A DNA stretch of 64,000 bases from Poindextera sp035604135 (GTDB lineage: Bacteria; Pseudomonadota; Alphaproteobacteria; Caulobacterales; Caulobacteraceae), in assembly GCA_035604135.1 (NCBI GenBank), contig DATNJB010000060.1:124001-188000 (forward strand). The letters run 5' to 3'. The number at the start of each line of letters is the position of its first letter. Position 1 is the stretch's first letter. The notes under the pieces are model-generated. The model saw only the letters and a program-made list of their open reading frames with translations, was not told where the DNA came from and searched no databases. A program made the translations under genes and the position numbers. This document shows positions 1-8,571 of the stretch, in pieces.

Positions 1-1737
1 TGGAGCACCGACCGCGCCAGCATCCGCGTGGCCGACGGCTCGCAGCTCTGGCTGCAGGTCAAGATCGCCCCGTGGCGCGACGGCGACGGGGAGGTCGGCG
101 GCGTGCTGATCCTGCCGCACAACATCACCGAGGTCGTAGAGAGCCTGGAGCAGGCGAGCCGCAGCGAGCAGCGGCTCAATCTCGCCGCGTCGCTCGCCGA
201 CCTTCACGTCTGGGAGGTGGACTACCGCGCTCACACCCTGCTCAAGGTCGGGGCTCACGACAGCTTCTTTGAACGGCCCGTCACCTACCAAGACGTTGCC
301 GCGGACGTCTGGTGCACAGTCCACCCCGACGATCTCCCGCGCTGCAAGGCTGCTTGGGACCATCATATCGAGACAGGGTTGCCTTACGGGGTCGAGCACC
401 GGGTCAAGCGGAGCGATGGGCGCGAGGTCTGGGCGTTCAGCACCTCGGAGTACTTCATGGACGATGACGGCCGGCCGCTTCGTCTCATCGGCGCCATGCA
501 GAACATCACCGCCCGGCGCGCCGCCGAGGCCGAGATCCAACGGGCTCGCGACGAGGCTGAAGCGGCCAACCGGGCGAAGAGCGAGTTCCTCGCCAACATG
601 AGCCACGAGATTCGCACGCCGTTGAACGGCGTGATGGGCGTGGCGGGCGCGCTCACCCGCACCGAGCTCGCCGACGAGCAGCGCGAGATGGTCGGGCTGA
701 TCGAAACCTCGGCTCATACGCTCGAGGCGCTGTTGTCGGACGTGCTGGATCTCGCGCGCATCGAGTCCGGCCGGCTGGAGCTGCACGCCGAATCGTTCGA
801 GCTGGCCAACGCCCTCCGGCAAACCGCCGCCCTGTTCGCGTCGCCGGCTCGCGCAAAGGGCCTGGCTTTCGAGGCCAGGATCGCGCCGGCGGCGCATGCC
901 AAGGTCAAGGGCGACGTCACGCGGTTACGTCAGATCGTCACCAATCTGCTCTCGAACGCGATCAAGTTCACCGCCGCCGGGTCGGTGGCGCTGGACGTCG
1001 AGGCGGCGCGCGACGGCGATGGCCTCGCCCTCCTGATCACGGTCAGCGACACGGGGATCGGTTTCGACGAGGAGGCCAGGGCGCGGCTTTTCCATCGCTT
1101 CGAGCAAGCCGACGGCAGCATCACCCGCCGCTATGGCGGCACGGGCCTTGGTCTGTCGATCTCCCGCTCCTTGGCGGAGGCGATGGGTGGGGTGCTCGAC
1201 GCCCATTCCAGCGTTGGCGAGGGCTCGACCTTCGGGCTCTCGCTGAGCCTGCCGCTGGCCGAGCACGAGACACCGGCCTTGGAGCCCGCGTACACGCCTC
1301 AGCCCGCGTCCGACGGTCGTCGCCGCCGGGTTCTGCTCGCCGAAGATCACGCGACCAACCGCCGCGTCGTGCAGTTGATCCTTGAGGGCCTCGATGTCGA
1401 GCTGACCTGCGTCGAGGACGGCGCTCAGGCGATCGAGGCGGAAGCGGAAGGCGACTTCGACCTGATCCTGATGGACATGCAGATGCCGGTGATGGACGGC
1501 CTTGCAGCCACCCGCGCCATCCGTGAGCGCGAGGTGAGCGCCGGAGCGCACCGGACGCCCATTCTCTCGCTAACGGCCAATGCGATGCCCGAACATACCC
1601 AAGCCTCGCTGGCCGCCGGCGCGGATGGCCATCTGACGAAGCCGATCGCCGCGGACAAGCTCATCGCCGCCGTGCTCGCCGTGACCGCGCCGGCAGACCC
1701 AACCGAGGCCGAGGCGCTTTCGGCCGCTCTCGGCTAG
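1..1737 (+). CDS. Hybrid sensor histidine kinase (PAS-HisKA-HATPase-REC), 5' end outside window
   Basis: The reading frame is open from base 1, so the start lies upstream; a GTG at 28 falls inside what looks like the end of a first PAS domain. Numbering from that GTG, a second PAS domain spans about 47-165. A HisKA domain follows with MSHEIRTPLNG (phospho-accepting His about 193). An HATPase domain has NLLSNAIKF, DTGIGF and GGTGLGLS. A C-terminal receiver (about 433-555) has LMDMQMP with phospho-Asp about 483 and a TKP lysine. It should autophosphorylate and pass phosphate to its own receiver, perhaps onward to a phosphotransferase. No transmembrane segment is visible in the part present, so it may be cytoplasmic. 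Its signal and partners cannot be read from the sequence. Its TAG stop shares a CTAG with the stop of the convergent XRE gene. Confidence 0.93.
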   Translation, partial: WSTDRASIRVADGSQLWLQVKIAPWRDGDGEVGGVLILPHNITEVVESLEQASRSEQRLNLAASLADLHVWEVDYRAHTLLKVGAHDSFFERPVTYQDVAADVWCTVHPDDLPRCKAAWDHHIETGLPYGVEHRVKRSDGREVWAFSTSEYFMDDDGRPLRLIGAMQNITARRAAEAEIQRARDEAEAANRAKSEFLANMSHEIRTPLNGVMGVAGALTRTELADEQREMVGLIETSAHTLEALLSDVLDLARIESGRLELHAESFELANALRQTAALFASPARAKGLAFEARIAPAAHAKVKGDVTRLRQIVTNLLSNAIKFTAAGSVALDVEAARDGDGLALLITVSDTGIGFDEEARARLFHRFEQADGSITRRYGGTGLGLSISRSLAEAMGGVLDAHSSVGEGSTFGLSLSLPLAEHETPALEPAYTPQPASDGRRRRVLLAEDHATNRRVVQLILEGLDVELTCVEDGAQAIEAEAEGDFDLILMDMQMPVMDGLAATRAIREREVSAGAHRTPILSLTANAMPEHTQASLAAGADGHLTKPIAADKLIAAVLAVTAPADPTEAEALSAALG

Positions 1738-2192
1738 CTTCGCGCCACGCGGCGGCGGGGCTCGGCTTCGATCACCTCGGCGGTCGTCCCACGAGAGCGA
1801 TGGTCCTTGGCGATCTCCTGCACCAAGCGGAGCACTGCTTTGCGCAGCGTCGGCGGCGCGGCCGCATACGCCGCGAGCAGATCGGGCGCGCCAGCTTCGC
1901 GCAGGTGCGCCGTGTCCTGCCGGAAGAGGGGGCTTGGGATGCTCGCGTCGTCCAGGTCGCCGACCAGGTCGATGACCCGGCAGTCCAGCGCGTGGGCGAT
2001 GTCGACCAACCGGGAGAAGCTCACCCGGTTGAATCCCCGCTCGTACTTCTGAATTTGCTGGAACGTGAGACCGATCGCGTCGGCGAGGGCGGTCTGCGAT
2101 ACGTTCAGCGCCTTGCGGCGCTGGCGGATACGCAACCCTAGGGCGACGTCGAGGCGGTTAGGCGAGTGAGCCTGGTCACGATCTTTCATCAT
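1734..2192 (-). CDS. XRE-family helix-turn-helix transcriptional regulator
   Basis: This is a 152-residue DNA-binding protein. A helix-turn-helix of the Cro/C1 type occupies about residues 14-70, with the typical SQTALADAIGLTFQQIQKYE pattern followed by a hydrophobic helix. The C-terminal half is Ala- and Arg-rich and matches nothing I recognise. The ATG-ATG start at 2192 is chosen because a purine-rich AAAGGG lies just upstream; the frame stays open further upstream but that part does not look like protein. The stop overlaps the stop of the hybrid kinase by 4 bp. Regulators of this form are common in Caulobacterales; the target is unknown. Two copies of a 13-bp direct repeat lie 5' of the gene and could be its own operator. 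Confidence 0.88.
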   Translation of the reverse strand: MMKDRDQAHSPNRLDVALGLRIRQRRKALNVSQTALADAIGLTFQQIQKYERGFNRVSFSRLVDIAHALDCRVIDLVGDLDDASIPSPLFRQDTAHLREAGAPDLLAAYAAAPPTLRKAVLRLVQEIAKDHRSRGTTAEVIEAEPRRRVARS

Positions 2193-2205
2193 GGGACACC
2201 CTTTT

Positions 2206-2309
2206 CTTGCGTTCGATCCAGAGCGGTCGCTTACAGTGTCAATCAAATGTTCGTTGCGCTGCTGGGACGGGCAAGTCAAGGGCTTGACGCCCTGCACTTG
2301 CGTTCGATC
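2206..2309. repeat. Pair of 13-bp direct repeats upstream of the XRE gene
   Basis: CTTGCGTTCGATC occurs at 2206-2218 and again, identical, at 2297-2309, 91 bp apart. The first copy lies just 5' of the XRE start. The stretch 2193-2477 between the XRE gene and the acyl carrier protein gene otherwise holds no convincing gene. A role as operator is an inference. Confidence 0.4.
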
Positions 2310-2477
2310 TCTGCATGCGGGGGTAGCGCCCGGGGCCCGCGCCGGGGCTGCCCTAACGGAACGCTGGCCATCGAGAACCGATCGGCGCGCGCGCCGTGGC
2401 GACGAAGCCGGTTTGATTGCGCTTGCGATCCCCTATAAGGCGCTTCTTCAAGTCGTTCCGCGCGCGCGAGGGGTGTA

Positions 2478-2759
2478 ATGTCGGTCACTCGAGACAATGT
2501 TCTGGATGTCATTGCCCAGGAATCGCTGGTCGAGCGATCGGCCCTGACATCAGACGCCACGCTGGAATCGCTTGGGATTCAGTCGCTTGATATCATCAGC
2601 ATCGTCTTCGCGCTCGAGGACAAGTTCGGCATTGTGCTCGAGCAGTCAGAATTCGAAGGCGTGACGACGGTGGATCAGCTCGTGGACATCATCGTCAACA
2701 AGGCCAACGCGACGGACACGGCGTCGGCGGGCCAGGCGGCGCCCGCAGCGAAAACATGA
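2478..2759 (+). CDS. Acyl carrier protein
   Basis: A 93-residue acyl carrier protein. The four-helix fold is visible and the phosphopantetheine-bearing serine is in LGIQSLDI (Ser36). The usual DSL of housekeeping AcpP is replaced by QSL, and the C-terminus ends in an Ala-rich tail (about 77-93). These differences, plus the dedicated ketoacyl synthase that follows with an ATGA overlap, point to a specialised acyl or polyketide chain rather than bulk fatty acid synthesis. The ATG at 2478 directly follows GAGGGGTGTA, which can serve as ribosome binding site. The pair stands alone: no ketoreductase, dehydratase or acyltransferase lies next to it, so the chain would have to be finished by enzymes encoded elsewhere. 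Confidence 0.9.
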   Translation: MSVTRDNVLDVIAQESLVERSALTSDATLESLGIQSLDIISIVFALEDKFGIVLEQSEFEGVTTVDQLVDIIVNKANATDTASAGQAAPAAKT

Positions 2760-3982
2760 CCTCTCGAGTCGCGGTGACCGGCCTGGGCTGCGTTTCGGCC
2801 CTCGGCCAAACCGTTGCGACCAACTGGACGCGGGTGAAGGCCGGCGAGTGCGGCATAACATCGCTGGCGCAGGCCCACCCCGACGTCGAGCGCCTGGTCA
2901 AGAACGGCCCGGCGGCGCAGATCGATTCGCTCGATACCAGCGCGGTCGAGGCCTACGCCGGCCGCAAGGTGACCGCGCAGCTCGACCCCGTGGCGGCCTT
3001 CGCGTTGGTCGCGACCCACGAAGCGCTTTTGGACGGCGGCCTGGTCGGCGCTCCGGAGCTCGCCGAGGCCGCGATCGTCTATGGTGGGGCGAGCGGCGGC
3101 AACGCCACCCTCGAGGAGGGCTATCTCCGCATCCTGACCAAGGGCCAGGCGACCGTGCACCCGCTCACCGTGCCGAAGACGATGAGCAGTGCAGCGGTCA
3201 GTCAGCTGTCGATGCTCTTCGGGGTCCGGGGCGTCGCGTTCGCCATCTCCAGCGCCTGCGCCTCATCGGCGCACGCCATTGCCGAGGCGGCGCACATGGT
3301 CCGTGCCGGCCGGACGAAGATCGCCATCGCCGGCGGCGCCGACGCCAGCCTGAACTTCGGGTCCTGGTACGCCTGGCTTGCACTGCAGGCGATGGCGCCG
3401 GACACCTGCCGGCCGTTCTCGATCGACCGCAAAGGCATGGTGCTGGGCGAGGGCGCTGCGACCGTCGTGCTCGAGGATCTCGAGCACGCCCGCGCCCGCG
3501 GCGCGACCATCTACGCCGAGCTGATCGGTATGGGCGGCTCCTCGGACGCCGGCCACCTGACCGCGCCCAGCGCCGAGGGCGCCGGCAAGGCCGTGCGCGC
3601 GGCCTACGCGGATGCGGGACTGGCGGTCGACACACCGGTTCTGGTCAGCGCGCATGGGACCGGCACGCCGTTGAACGACAAGACAGAGACCGAGGTGATG
3701 CGCGGCGTGCTGGGCGGTGATCTGGCGCGTCATCGCGTGATCGCGACCAAGTCGGCGCACGGGCACTTGCTGGGCGCCGGCGGCGCCATCGAGTTCGTCC
3801 TGGGCGTGCTGGCGTTGAAGGAGGCCGTCGCGCCGCCGATCCTGAACTATCTCGGCCTCGATCCGGAGTGCGACCTGCCGCTGGCGCTCGGCGCATGCCA
3901 GCCGTTCGAGGCCGATGCGCTGGTCTCCAATTCCTTCGCCTTCGGCGGCCTGAACTCGGTGCTGATCGCCAAACGGGTCTGA
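2756..3982 (+). CDS. Beta-ketoacyl-ACP synthase family protein (FabF/KAS II-like)
   Basis: A 408-residue thiolase-fold condensing enzyme. The complete Cys-His-His triad is present: Cys168 in SSACASS, the first His in SAHGTGTPLNDKTE and the second in KSAHGHLLGAGG. The C-terminal NSFAFGGLN motif is typical of FabF-like enzymes. It should catalyse decarboxylative Claisen condensation of a malonyl-ACP with an acyl thioester. The start codon overlaps the stop of the acyl carrier protein gene (ATGA), implying translational coupling and that this carrier protein is its partner. Intact catalytic residues argue against a chain-length-factor role. The product is not deducible; an unusual lipid or short polyketide is possible. 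Confidence 0.92.
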   Translation: MTSRVAVTGLGCVSALGQTVATNWTRVKAGECGITSLAQAHPDVERLVKNGPAAQIDSLDTSAVEAYAGRKVTAQLDPVAAFALVATHEALLDGGLVGAPELAEAAIVYGGASGGNATLEEGYLRILTKGQATVHPLTVPKTMSSAAVSQLSMLFGVRGVAFAISSACASSAHAIAEAAHMVRAGRTKIAIAGGADASLNFGSWYAWLALQAMAPDTCRPFSIDRKGMVLGEGAATVVLEDLEHARARGATIYAELIGMGGSSDAGHLTAPSAEGAGKAVRAAYADAGLAVDTPVLVSAHGTGTPLNDKTETEVMRGVLGGDLARHRVIATKSAHGHLLGAGGAIEFVLGVLALKEAVAPPILNYLGLDPECDLPLALGACQPFEADALVSNSFAFGGLNSVLIAKRV

Positions 3983-4118
3983 TCCGCCGCCAAATCAGGC
4001 GCCCGCTGGTCGCGAAAAAGCGCCGGCGCATGAATCGACAGCGGGACCGTCGATAGACATCGACTCTTTACGCGAGGCTGTCGCAGGCTGGCCTTGCACG
4101 AATCGCGTGGAGAGCCAG

Positions 4119-4247
4119 ATGCTCGATCCCCTGTCGGCCGTCGCCATCGGCGCCTGCGTGCTCGCGGCGAGCCTGTTCCTGGCGCGGCTCATTCCCGACC
4201 ACTACGACGACGCTTCCTTGCGGCGCGCGCCGGCCCGCAAGCGCTAG
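4119..4247 (+). CDS. Small single-pass membrane protein, hypothetical
   Basis: A 42-codon open frame begins with ATG at 4119, preceded by GGAGAG. It encodes a short N-terminus, a hydrophobic helix (about residues 4-24, LSAVAIGACVLAASLFLARL) and a basic tail ending in RRAPARKR. The hydrophobic segment, good Shine-Dalgarno spacing and a TAG that exactly shares CTAG with the stop of the convergent ATP-grasp gene support it being real. I do not recognise the family. The 136 bp between the ketoacyl synthase gene and this start show nothing clear. Confidence 0.5.
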   Translation: MLDPLSAVAIGACVLAASLFLARLIPDHYDDASLRRAPARKR

Positions 4248-5395
4248 GCGCTCAGGGCGGACGGACGGAGCGCGGCGCGGCTGAACAGTAGCTGGCGTGC
4301 CGCCTGCAGAGCGCGGTCGATCGCGGCGCGGCGATAGTCCCACATCGGATCTGCTTCGGGCCGGACGATCGCCATGGCGGCGTTGGCTTCGAAGAAGAGC
4401 AGTTCGCCGTGCTCGCTCAGCCCGAAGTCGACGCCGGCGTAGTCCAGGCCCATCTGGTCGCCGATGGCGGCGAGCGCACTGGTCGCGGCCGCGCCCAGCA
4501 CACCGGGCATGTCGGAGAGAAAGCGGGCTTCCTCCGCCCGCAGGTCCGGCCGGTCGGCCATCGCGGATGAGAAGTAATGCACCTTCCAGTCGCACGCCGC
4601 GGCCATGTGCAGCGGATAGAGCCGGCCGTCGATCACCATCACCCGATACTTGCGCGCGAGGCCGTCGCGGCTGACGCCAGTCAGCGGCTCGATCGCGAGC
4701 AGCTCTTCGCCGGGCAAGGCGCCTAGAGCCGCCCGCAACTCGTCGCGGGTCTCGACGCGAACGAAGTGACGGCCGGTGTGAAAGCCCGGCGAGCGCAGCA
4801 GGATCGGAAAGCCGAGTCCCTCCGCCGCCAGCGCGCGGGACGCATCGTCACGGATCAACGCCAGGCGCGGCAGCCGCGCGATGCGAGGCGCGATCGCCCC
4901 CTGGATCCCGGCCATCCGCGTCGCGTTCGCCTTGCGGGTCGTCGCCGACACCGCTCGCGGCCGATTGATCAGCGGCGCCTGGGTGCGCGTCAGGACCCGC
5001 TCCGCGCCAGCCAGGGCCTCGCCGCAGAGATCGGCGTCGCCGACGGCGTTGAACACCAGATCGTGGGCCGGCAGGACCGGCGCACAAGACTCGAACTCCG
5101 CATAGAGGGCCGAGACTTCGAACAGCCGGTCGTCGAGGATCTGGCCGGTCGGGATATTGCCGCCGCGCGCCGAGACCAGCAGCAGAATGCGCAGCGGCTC
5201 GCCCTCGCCCCGGAAGGGTTTGGTCAGGATGGCGCGGCCCTCGAACCCTCGCCGCCAATGGGACTCGGCCTCGGCATCGCGGCCCTGGGCGATCATGAGC
5301 ATGGCAAGACCCTGGTGCGCCTCAGCGCAGTCCGGCTCGAGCCGCAACGCCTGGCGATAGCAGCGCTCAGCCTCGTCGAAGATTTCGTCCTCCAA
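4244..5395 (-). CDS. TPR-containing ATP-grasp domain protein
   Basis: From the first usable start (TTG at 5395) the product is 383 residues. It opens in the middle of a TPR array (EAERCYRQALRLEPDCAEAHQGLA) and continues into a domain of about 310 residues with ATP-grasp features: a lysine-rich entry (ATTRKANATRM), FPILLRS, an E-rich linker, KYRVMVIDGRLY and the metal-binding FFEANAAM near the end. The family ligates carboxylates to amines or thiols using ATP; the substrate is unknown. The same frame stays open and clearly coding upstream to about 5720, adding at least three more TPRs, yet has no ATG, GTG or TTG there. The true start is therefore uncertain and may be a mutated or near-cognate codon. 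It follows ctrA in the same orientation, 25-350 bp downstream depending on the start. Confidence 0.82.
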   Translation of the reverse strand: MEDEIFDEAERCYRQALRLEPDCAEAHQGLAMLMIAQGRDAEAESHWRRGFEGRAILTKPFRGEGEPLRILLLVSARGGNIPTGQILDDRLFEVSALYAEFESCAPVLPAHDLVFNAVGDADLCGEALAGAERVLTRTQAPLINRPRAVSATTRKANATRMAGIQGAIAPRIARLPRLALIRDDASRALAAEGLGFPILLRSPGFHTGRHFVRVETRDELRAALGALPGEELLAIEPLTGVSRDGLARKYRVMVIDGRLYPLHMAAACDWKVHYFSSAMADRPDLRAEEARFLSDMPGVLGAAATSALAAIGDQMGLDYAGVDFGLSEHGELLFFEANAAMAIVRPEADPMWDYRRAAIDRALQAARQLLFSRAALRPSALSA

Positions 5396-5719
5396 GAGGA
5401 GGTTCGCCAGGTTGACCTGCGCCGGCGCCCGCTCGGGATGGCGGTCGGCGGCCTCGCGGTAGGCGGTCAGCGCCGCTGCGCGATGGCCGTGTTTGAGCGC
5501 CAGACCGCCGAGGTTGGTCAGGGCGCCGAAGTGGGTGGGATCGCGTCGCAGCGTCGCGACATAAGCGTCCTGCGCGGCTTCGTCGAAGCCGAGCGCGGCG
5601 AGCAGAGCCGCCCGCTCGAACAGGGCGAGCGGATGGTCGGGCTGAGTCTTAAGCGTCGCCTCCGCCGCTGCGAGCGCGGCTTGATAGGCGCGGTGCCGGT
5701 CGATCGCGGGAGACGACGT
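5396..5719 (-). other. In-frame TPR-coding extension lacking a standard start codon
   Basis: Read in the frame of the ATP-grasp gene, this stretch encodes good TPR sequence (RAYQAALAAAEATLKTQPDH, then DAYVATLRRDPTHFGALTNL, then TAYREAADRHPERAPAQVNL). No ATG, GTG or TTG occurs in frame. An ACG at 5719 followed by codons for SSPAIDRHRAY would give a natural N-terminus if it were ATG. This is either a non-canonical start, a start-loss mutation, or a sequence error. Confidence 0.6.
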
Positions 5720-5744
5720 TGTGGCCGGGCCGTCAGGCGATGGT

Positions 5745-6443
<699 letters not shown>

Positions 6444-6516
6444 TCAGCCCCTCCCCGCGCGCAGGCGGCATCTATTCACGGAAACACGGTTCCCGCCCGG
6501 AAAGCGTACCCATGAA

Positions 6517-6548
6517 TTAAGGTCTTAAGGACCTTTAAACTTGGTTAA
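6517..6548. promoter_or_regulatory. Candidate CtrA-binding cluster in the ctrA-fliI intergenic region
   Basis: Several TTAA half-sites lie in tandem. TTAA-GGACCTT-TAAA at about 6525-6539 matches TTAA-N7-TTAA in seven of eight conserved bases, and TTAA-N6-TTAA follows at about 6535-6548. A further TTAA at about 6517 is spaced 4 bp before the first box. The cluster sits between the divergent ctrA and fliI genes and could serve either. CtrA is known to bind such sites at its own and at early flagellar promoters; use here is inferred. Confidence 0.55.
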
Positions 6549-6567
6549 TTGTGAACCTTCTGAAAAC

Positions 6568-6641
6568 GAATCTAGGGTGATTTGGATTCGCGTCGCAAGC
6601 GTGTCCGTTAACTATTTTTCGCGTTGGATTCGTTGGGAATC
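6568..6641. promoter_or_regulatory. Four GANTC (CcrM methylation) sites in 74 bp
   Basis: GAATC at 6568-6572, GATTC at 6585-6589, GATTC at 6627-6631 and GAATC at 6637-6641. In Caulobacter, GANTC methylation state controls a ctrA promoter. Four sites within 74 bp is far denser than expected for a motif that averages about one in 256 bp at random. Confidence 0.7.
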
Positions 6642-6728
6642 TGCGAAGGTCCTCGCGAAGTTCACAGCAATTTAAGCGTCGCAAGGGCAGGGTCGCGCAC
6701 GGACTCGTTTCCGTTGGAGAGTCAAGGA

Positions 6729-8066
6729 TTGCGCAATCTCCTCGCCGCGGTCGAGCGTATCGATCCCCTGACCGTCTCGGGCCGCGTGGCCGCCGTGAAC
6801 GGGCTTCTGATCGAGGCGCGAGGCGGTCTGACGCGGCTCGCGATCGGCGCGCGCGCGGAGATCGAGCGCAGGGCCGCGCCGCCTCTTCCGGCCGAGGTGG
6901 TCGGCTTCCGCGAGGACCGCGCGCTCCTGATGCCGTTCGGTCCGGTCGAGGGGGTTGCGCCGGGCGCGGAGATCCGCATTGCCGCGGAGGGCGCGTCGGT
7001 GCGCCCGACCATGGCGTGGCGCGGGCGCGTCATCGACGCCTTCGGTGAGCCGATCGACGGCAAAGGCCCGCTGCCCCAGGGGCCCGCCGCCTACCCCTTG
7101 CGCGCGCCGCCGCCGCCCGCGCACGCGCGCGGCCGCGTCGGAGACCGGCTGGATCTTGGCGTCCGCGCCATGAATGCGTTCGCGACCTGCTGCAAAGGTC
7201 AGCGTCTCGGCGTTTTCGCCGGCTCCGGCGTCGGCAAGTCTGTGCTGCTCTCGATGCTGGCGCGGGAGGCGGACTGCGACGCGGTGGTCGTCGGCCTCAT
7301 CGGCGAGCGCGGCCGCGAGGTGCGCGAGTTCATCGAGGAGACGCTGGGCGAGGAGGGGCTGAAGCGCGCCGTACTGGTGGTGGCAACGTCCGACGAGCCG
7401 GCGCTCAAGCGCCGTCAGGCCGCCTACATGACGATGGCGGTCGCCGAATACCTCCGCGACCAGGACCAGGACGTCCTTTGTCTGATGGACTCCGTCACCC
7501 GCTTCGCCATGGCGCAGCGGGAGATCGGCCTGGCCGCCGGCGAGCCGCCGACGAGCAAGGGCTACACGCCGACCGTGTTCGGTGAGCTGCCCAAGCTGCT
7601 CGAGCGGGCGGGACCCGGACCGATCCGCCCCGACGGCAGCGAGGCGGGCGCCATCACCGGGCTCTTCACCGTGCTCGTCGATGGAGACGACCACAACGAG
7701 CCGATTGCCGACGCCGTGCGCGGTATCCTCGACGGCCACATCGTCATGGAGCGCGCGATCGCCGAGCGCGGCCGCTTCCCCGCCATCAACGTGCTGAAAT
7801 CGATCAGCCGCACCATGCCGGGCTGCCAGCGCCCGTTCGAGCGCGAGATCGTGACCAAGGCGCGGCAGACGCTGGCGGCCTACGCCGACATGGAGGAACT
7901 GATCCGCATCGGCGCCTACCGCGTGGGGTCGGACGCTCTGGTCGACCGCGCGATCCGGCTCAACCCCGCGCTGGAGTCCTTCCTCGCCCAGGACAAGGAC
8001 GAAGCGACCACCCTCGACGACGGGTTCCAGCGCCTGGACGCCATCATGGCCGGTGACGCGGCATGA
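6729..8066 (+). CDS. fliI: Flagellar export ATPase FliI
   Basis: A 445-residue ATPase that powers the flagellar type III export gate. The Walker A loop is FAGSGVGKSVLLSML, with Walker B LCLMDSVTRFAMAQRE and the catalytic glutamate segment GLIGERGREVREF. The N-terminal beta domain (1-90) precedes the alpha/beta domain. The TTG at 6729 is preferred because GGAGA lies 8 nt upstream and the product then starts LRNLLAAVERID, like FliI N-termini; an earlier in-frame TTG at 6624 would add 35 residues that do not resemble the family and overlap the GANTC sites. It heads an operon with fliJ and the GH10 gene and is divergent from ctrA. Confidence 0.96.
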   Translation: MRNLLAAVERIDPLTVSGRVAAVNGLLIEARGGLTRLAIGARAEIERRAAPPLPAEVVGFREDRALLMPFGPVEGVAPGAEIRIAAEGASVRPTMAWRGRVIDAFGEPIDGKGPLPQGPAAYPLRAPPPPAHARGRVGDRLDLGVRAMNAFATCCKGQRLGVFAGSGVGKSVLLSMLAREADCDAVVVGLIGERGREVREFIEETLGEEGLKRAVLVVATSDEPALKRRQAAYMTMAVAEYLRDQDQDVLCLMDSVTRFAMAQREIGLAAGEPPTSKGYTPTVFGELPKLLERAGPGPIRPDGSEAGAITGLFTVLVDGDDHNEPIADAVRGILDGHIVMERAIAERGRFPAINVLKSISRTMPGCQRPFEREIVTKARQTLAAYADMEELIRIGAYRVGSDALVDRAIRLNPALESFLAQDKDEATTLDDGFQRLDAIMAGDAA

Positions 8067-8134
8067 TCCGCCTCCGCGCTTCGCGCTTCTGCGCGGCAGG
8101 CCCGCCCTCGCGCATTGTCGCGGCGGACTTGTCG

Positions 8135-8162
8135 CGCCGTAGCTCCTCTCGGAGCGTAGGCG
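8135..8162 (+). promoter_or_regulatory. Hairpin over the fliJ ribosome binding site
   Basis: GCTCC-TCTC-GGAGC (8142-8155) forms a perfect 5-bp stem, extended by CGCC (8135-8138) with GGCG (8159-8162). The 3' arm contains the GGAG that lies 9 nt before the fliJ ATG. It could limit fliJ translation relative to fliI. It sits in an otherwise empty 97-bp gap. Confidence 0.35.
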
Positions 8163-8163
8163 G

Positions 8164-8571
8164 ATGAGTTGGCAGGACTCGCTCATCCGCATCTCCAATC
8201 ACGAGATCGAGGGCTTGCAGAAGCGACTGGCCGAGGTCGTCGGGCGGCGCGTCGATGCGGAGATGCGGCTCGTCATCCTGGAAGCCGAGGCCGAGGTGGA
8301 GATCGGCCGCGCCGAACAGGACGCCCAGGCCGGCTGGTACCGGGCCGGCTTCCTGCAGGCGGTGCGCGCGCGTCGCGCGACCTTGCAGGGCGAGATCGGC
8401 GGCTTGATCGCCGAGGAGGCTGGCGCGCGCGATGCGCTGCAGGAGGCGTTCGAGGCGCTGAAGAAATTCGAGCACGTGGCCGAGCTCAGCCGCGTCGCCG
8501 CCGCCAAGGTCGAGGCCCGGCGCGAGGCGGTGATCCTGGACGATCTCGGCCGGCGCAAGAGGATGTCGTGA
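8164..8571 (+). CDS. fliJ: Flagellar export chaperone FliJ
   Basis: A 135-residue protein that is almost wholly alpha-helical and charged, with heptad-like spacing from residue 8 to the end, as expected for the FliJ coiled coil. FliJ acts with the FliI/FliH ATPase complex and the FlhA gate as a general chaperone and stalk. Sequence identity in this family is low, so the call rests on size, helical character and position directly after fliI. The stop overlaps the GTG start of the following xylanase-like gene by 4 bp. Confidence 0.85.
   Translation: MSWQDSLIRISNHEIEGLQKRLAEVVGRRVDAEMRLVILEAEAEVEIGRAEQDAQAGWYRAGFLQAVRARRATLQGEIGGLIAEEAGARDALQEAFEALKKFEHVAELSRVAAAKVEARREAVILDDLGRRKRMS

Noticed and set aside
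6624..6728. An N-terminal extension of FliI from TTG 6624
   Set aside because: Its residues do not resemble FliI, it overlaps GANTC sites, and a better TTG with GGAGA lies at 6729.
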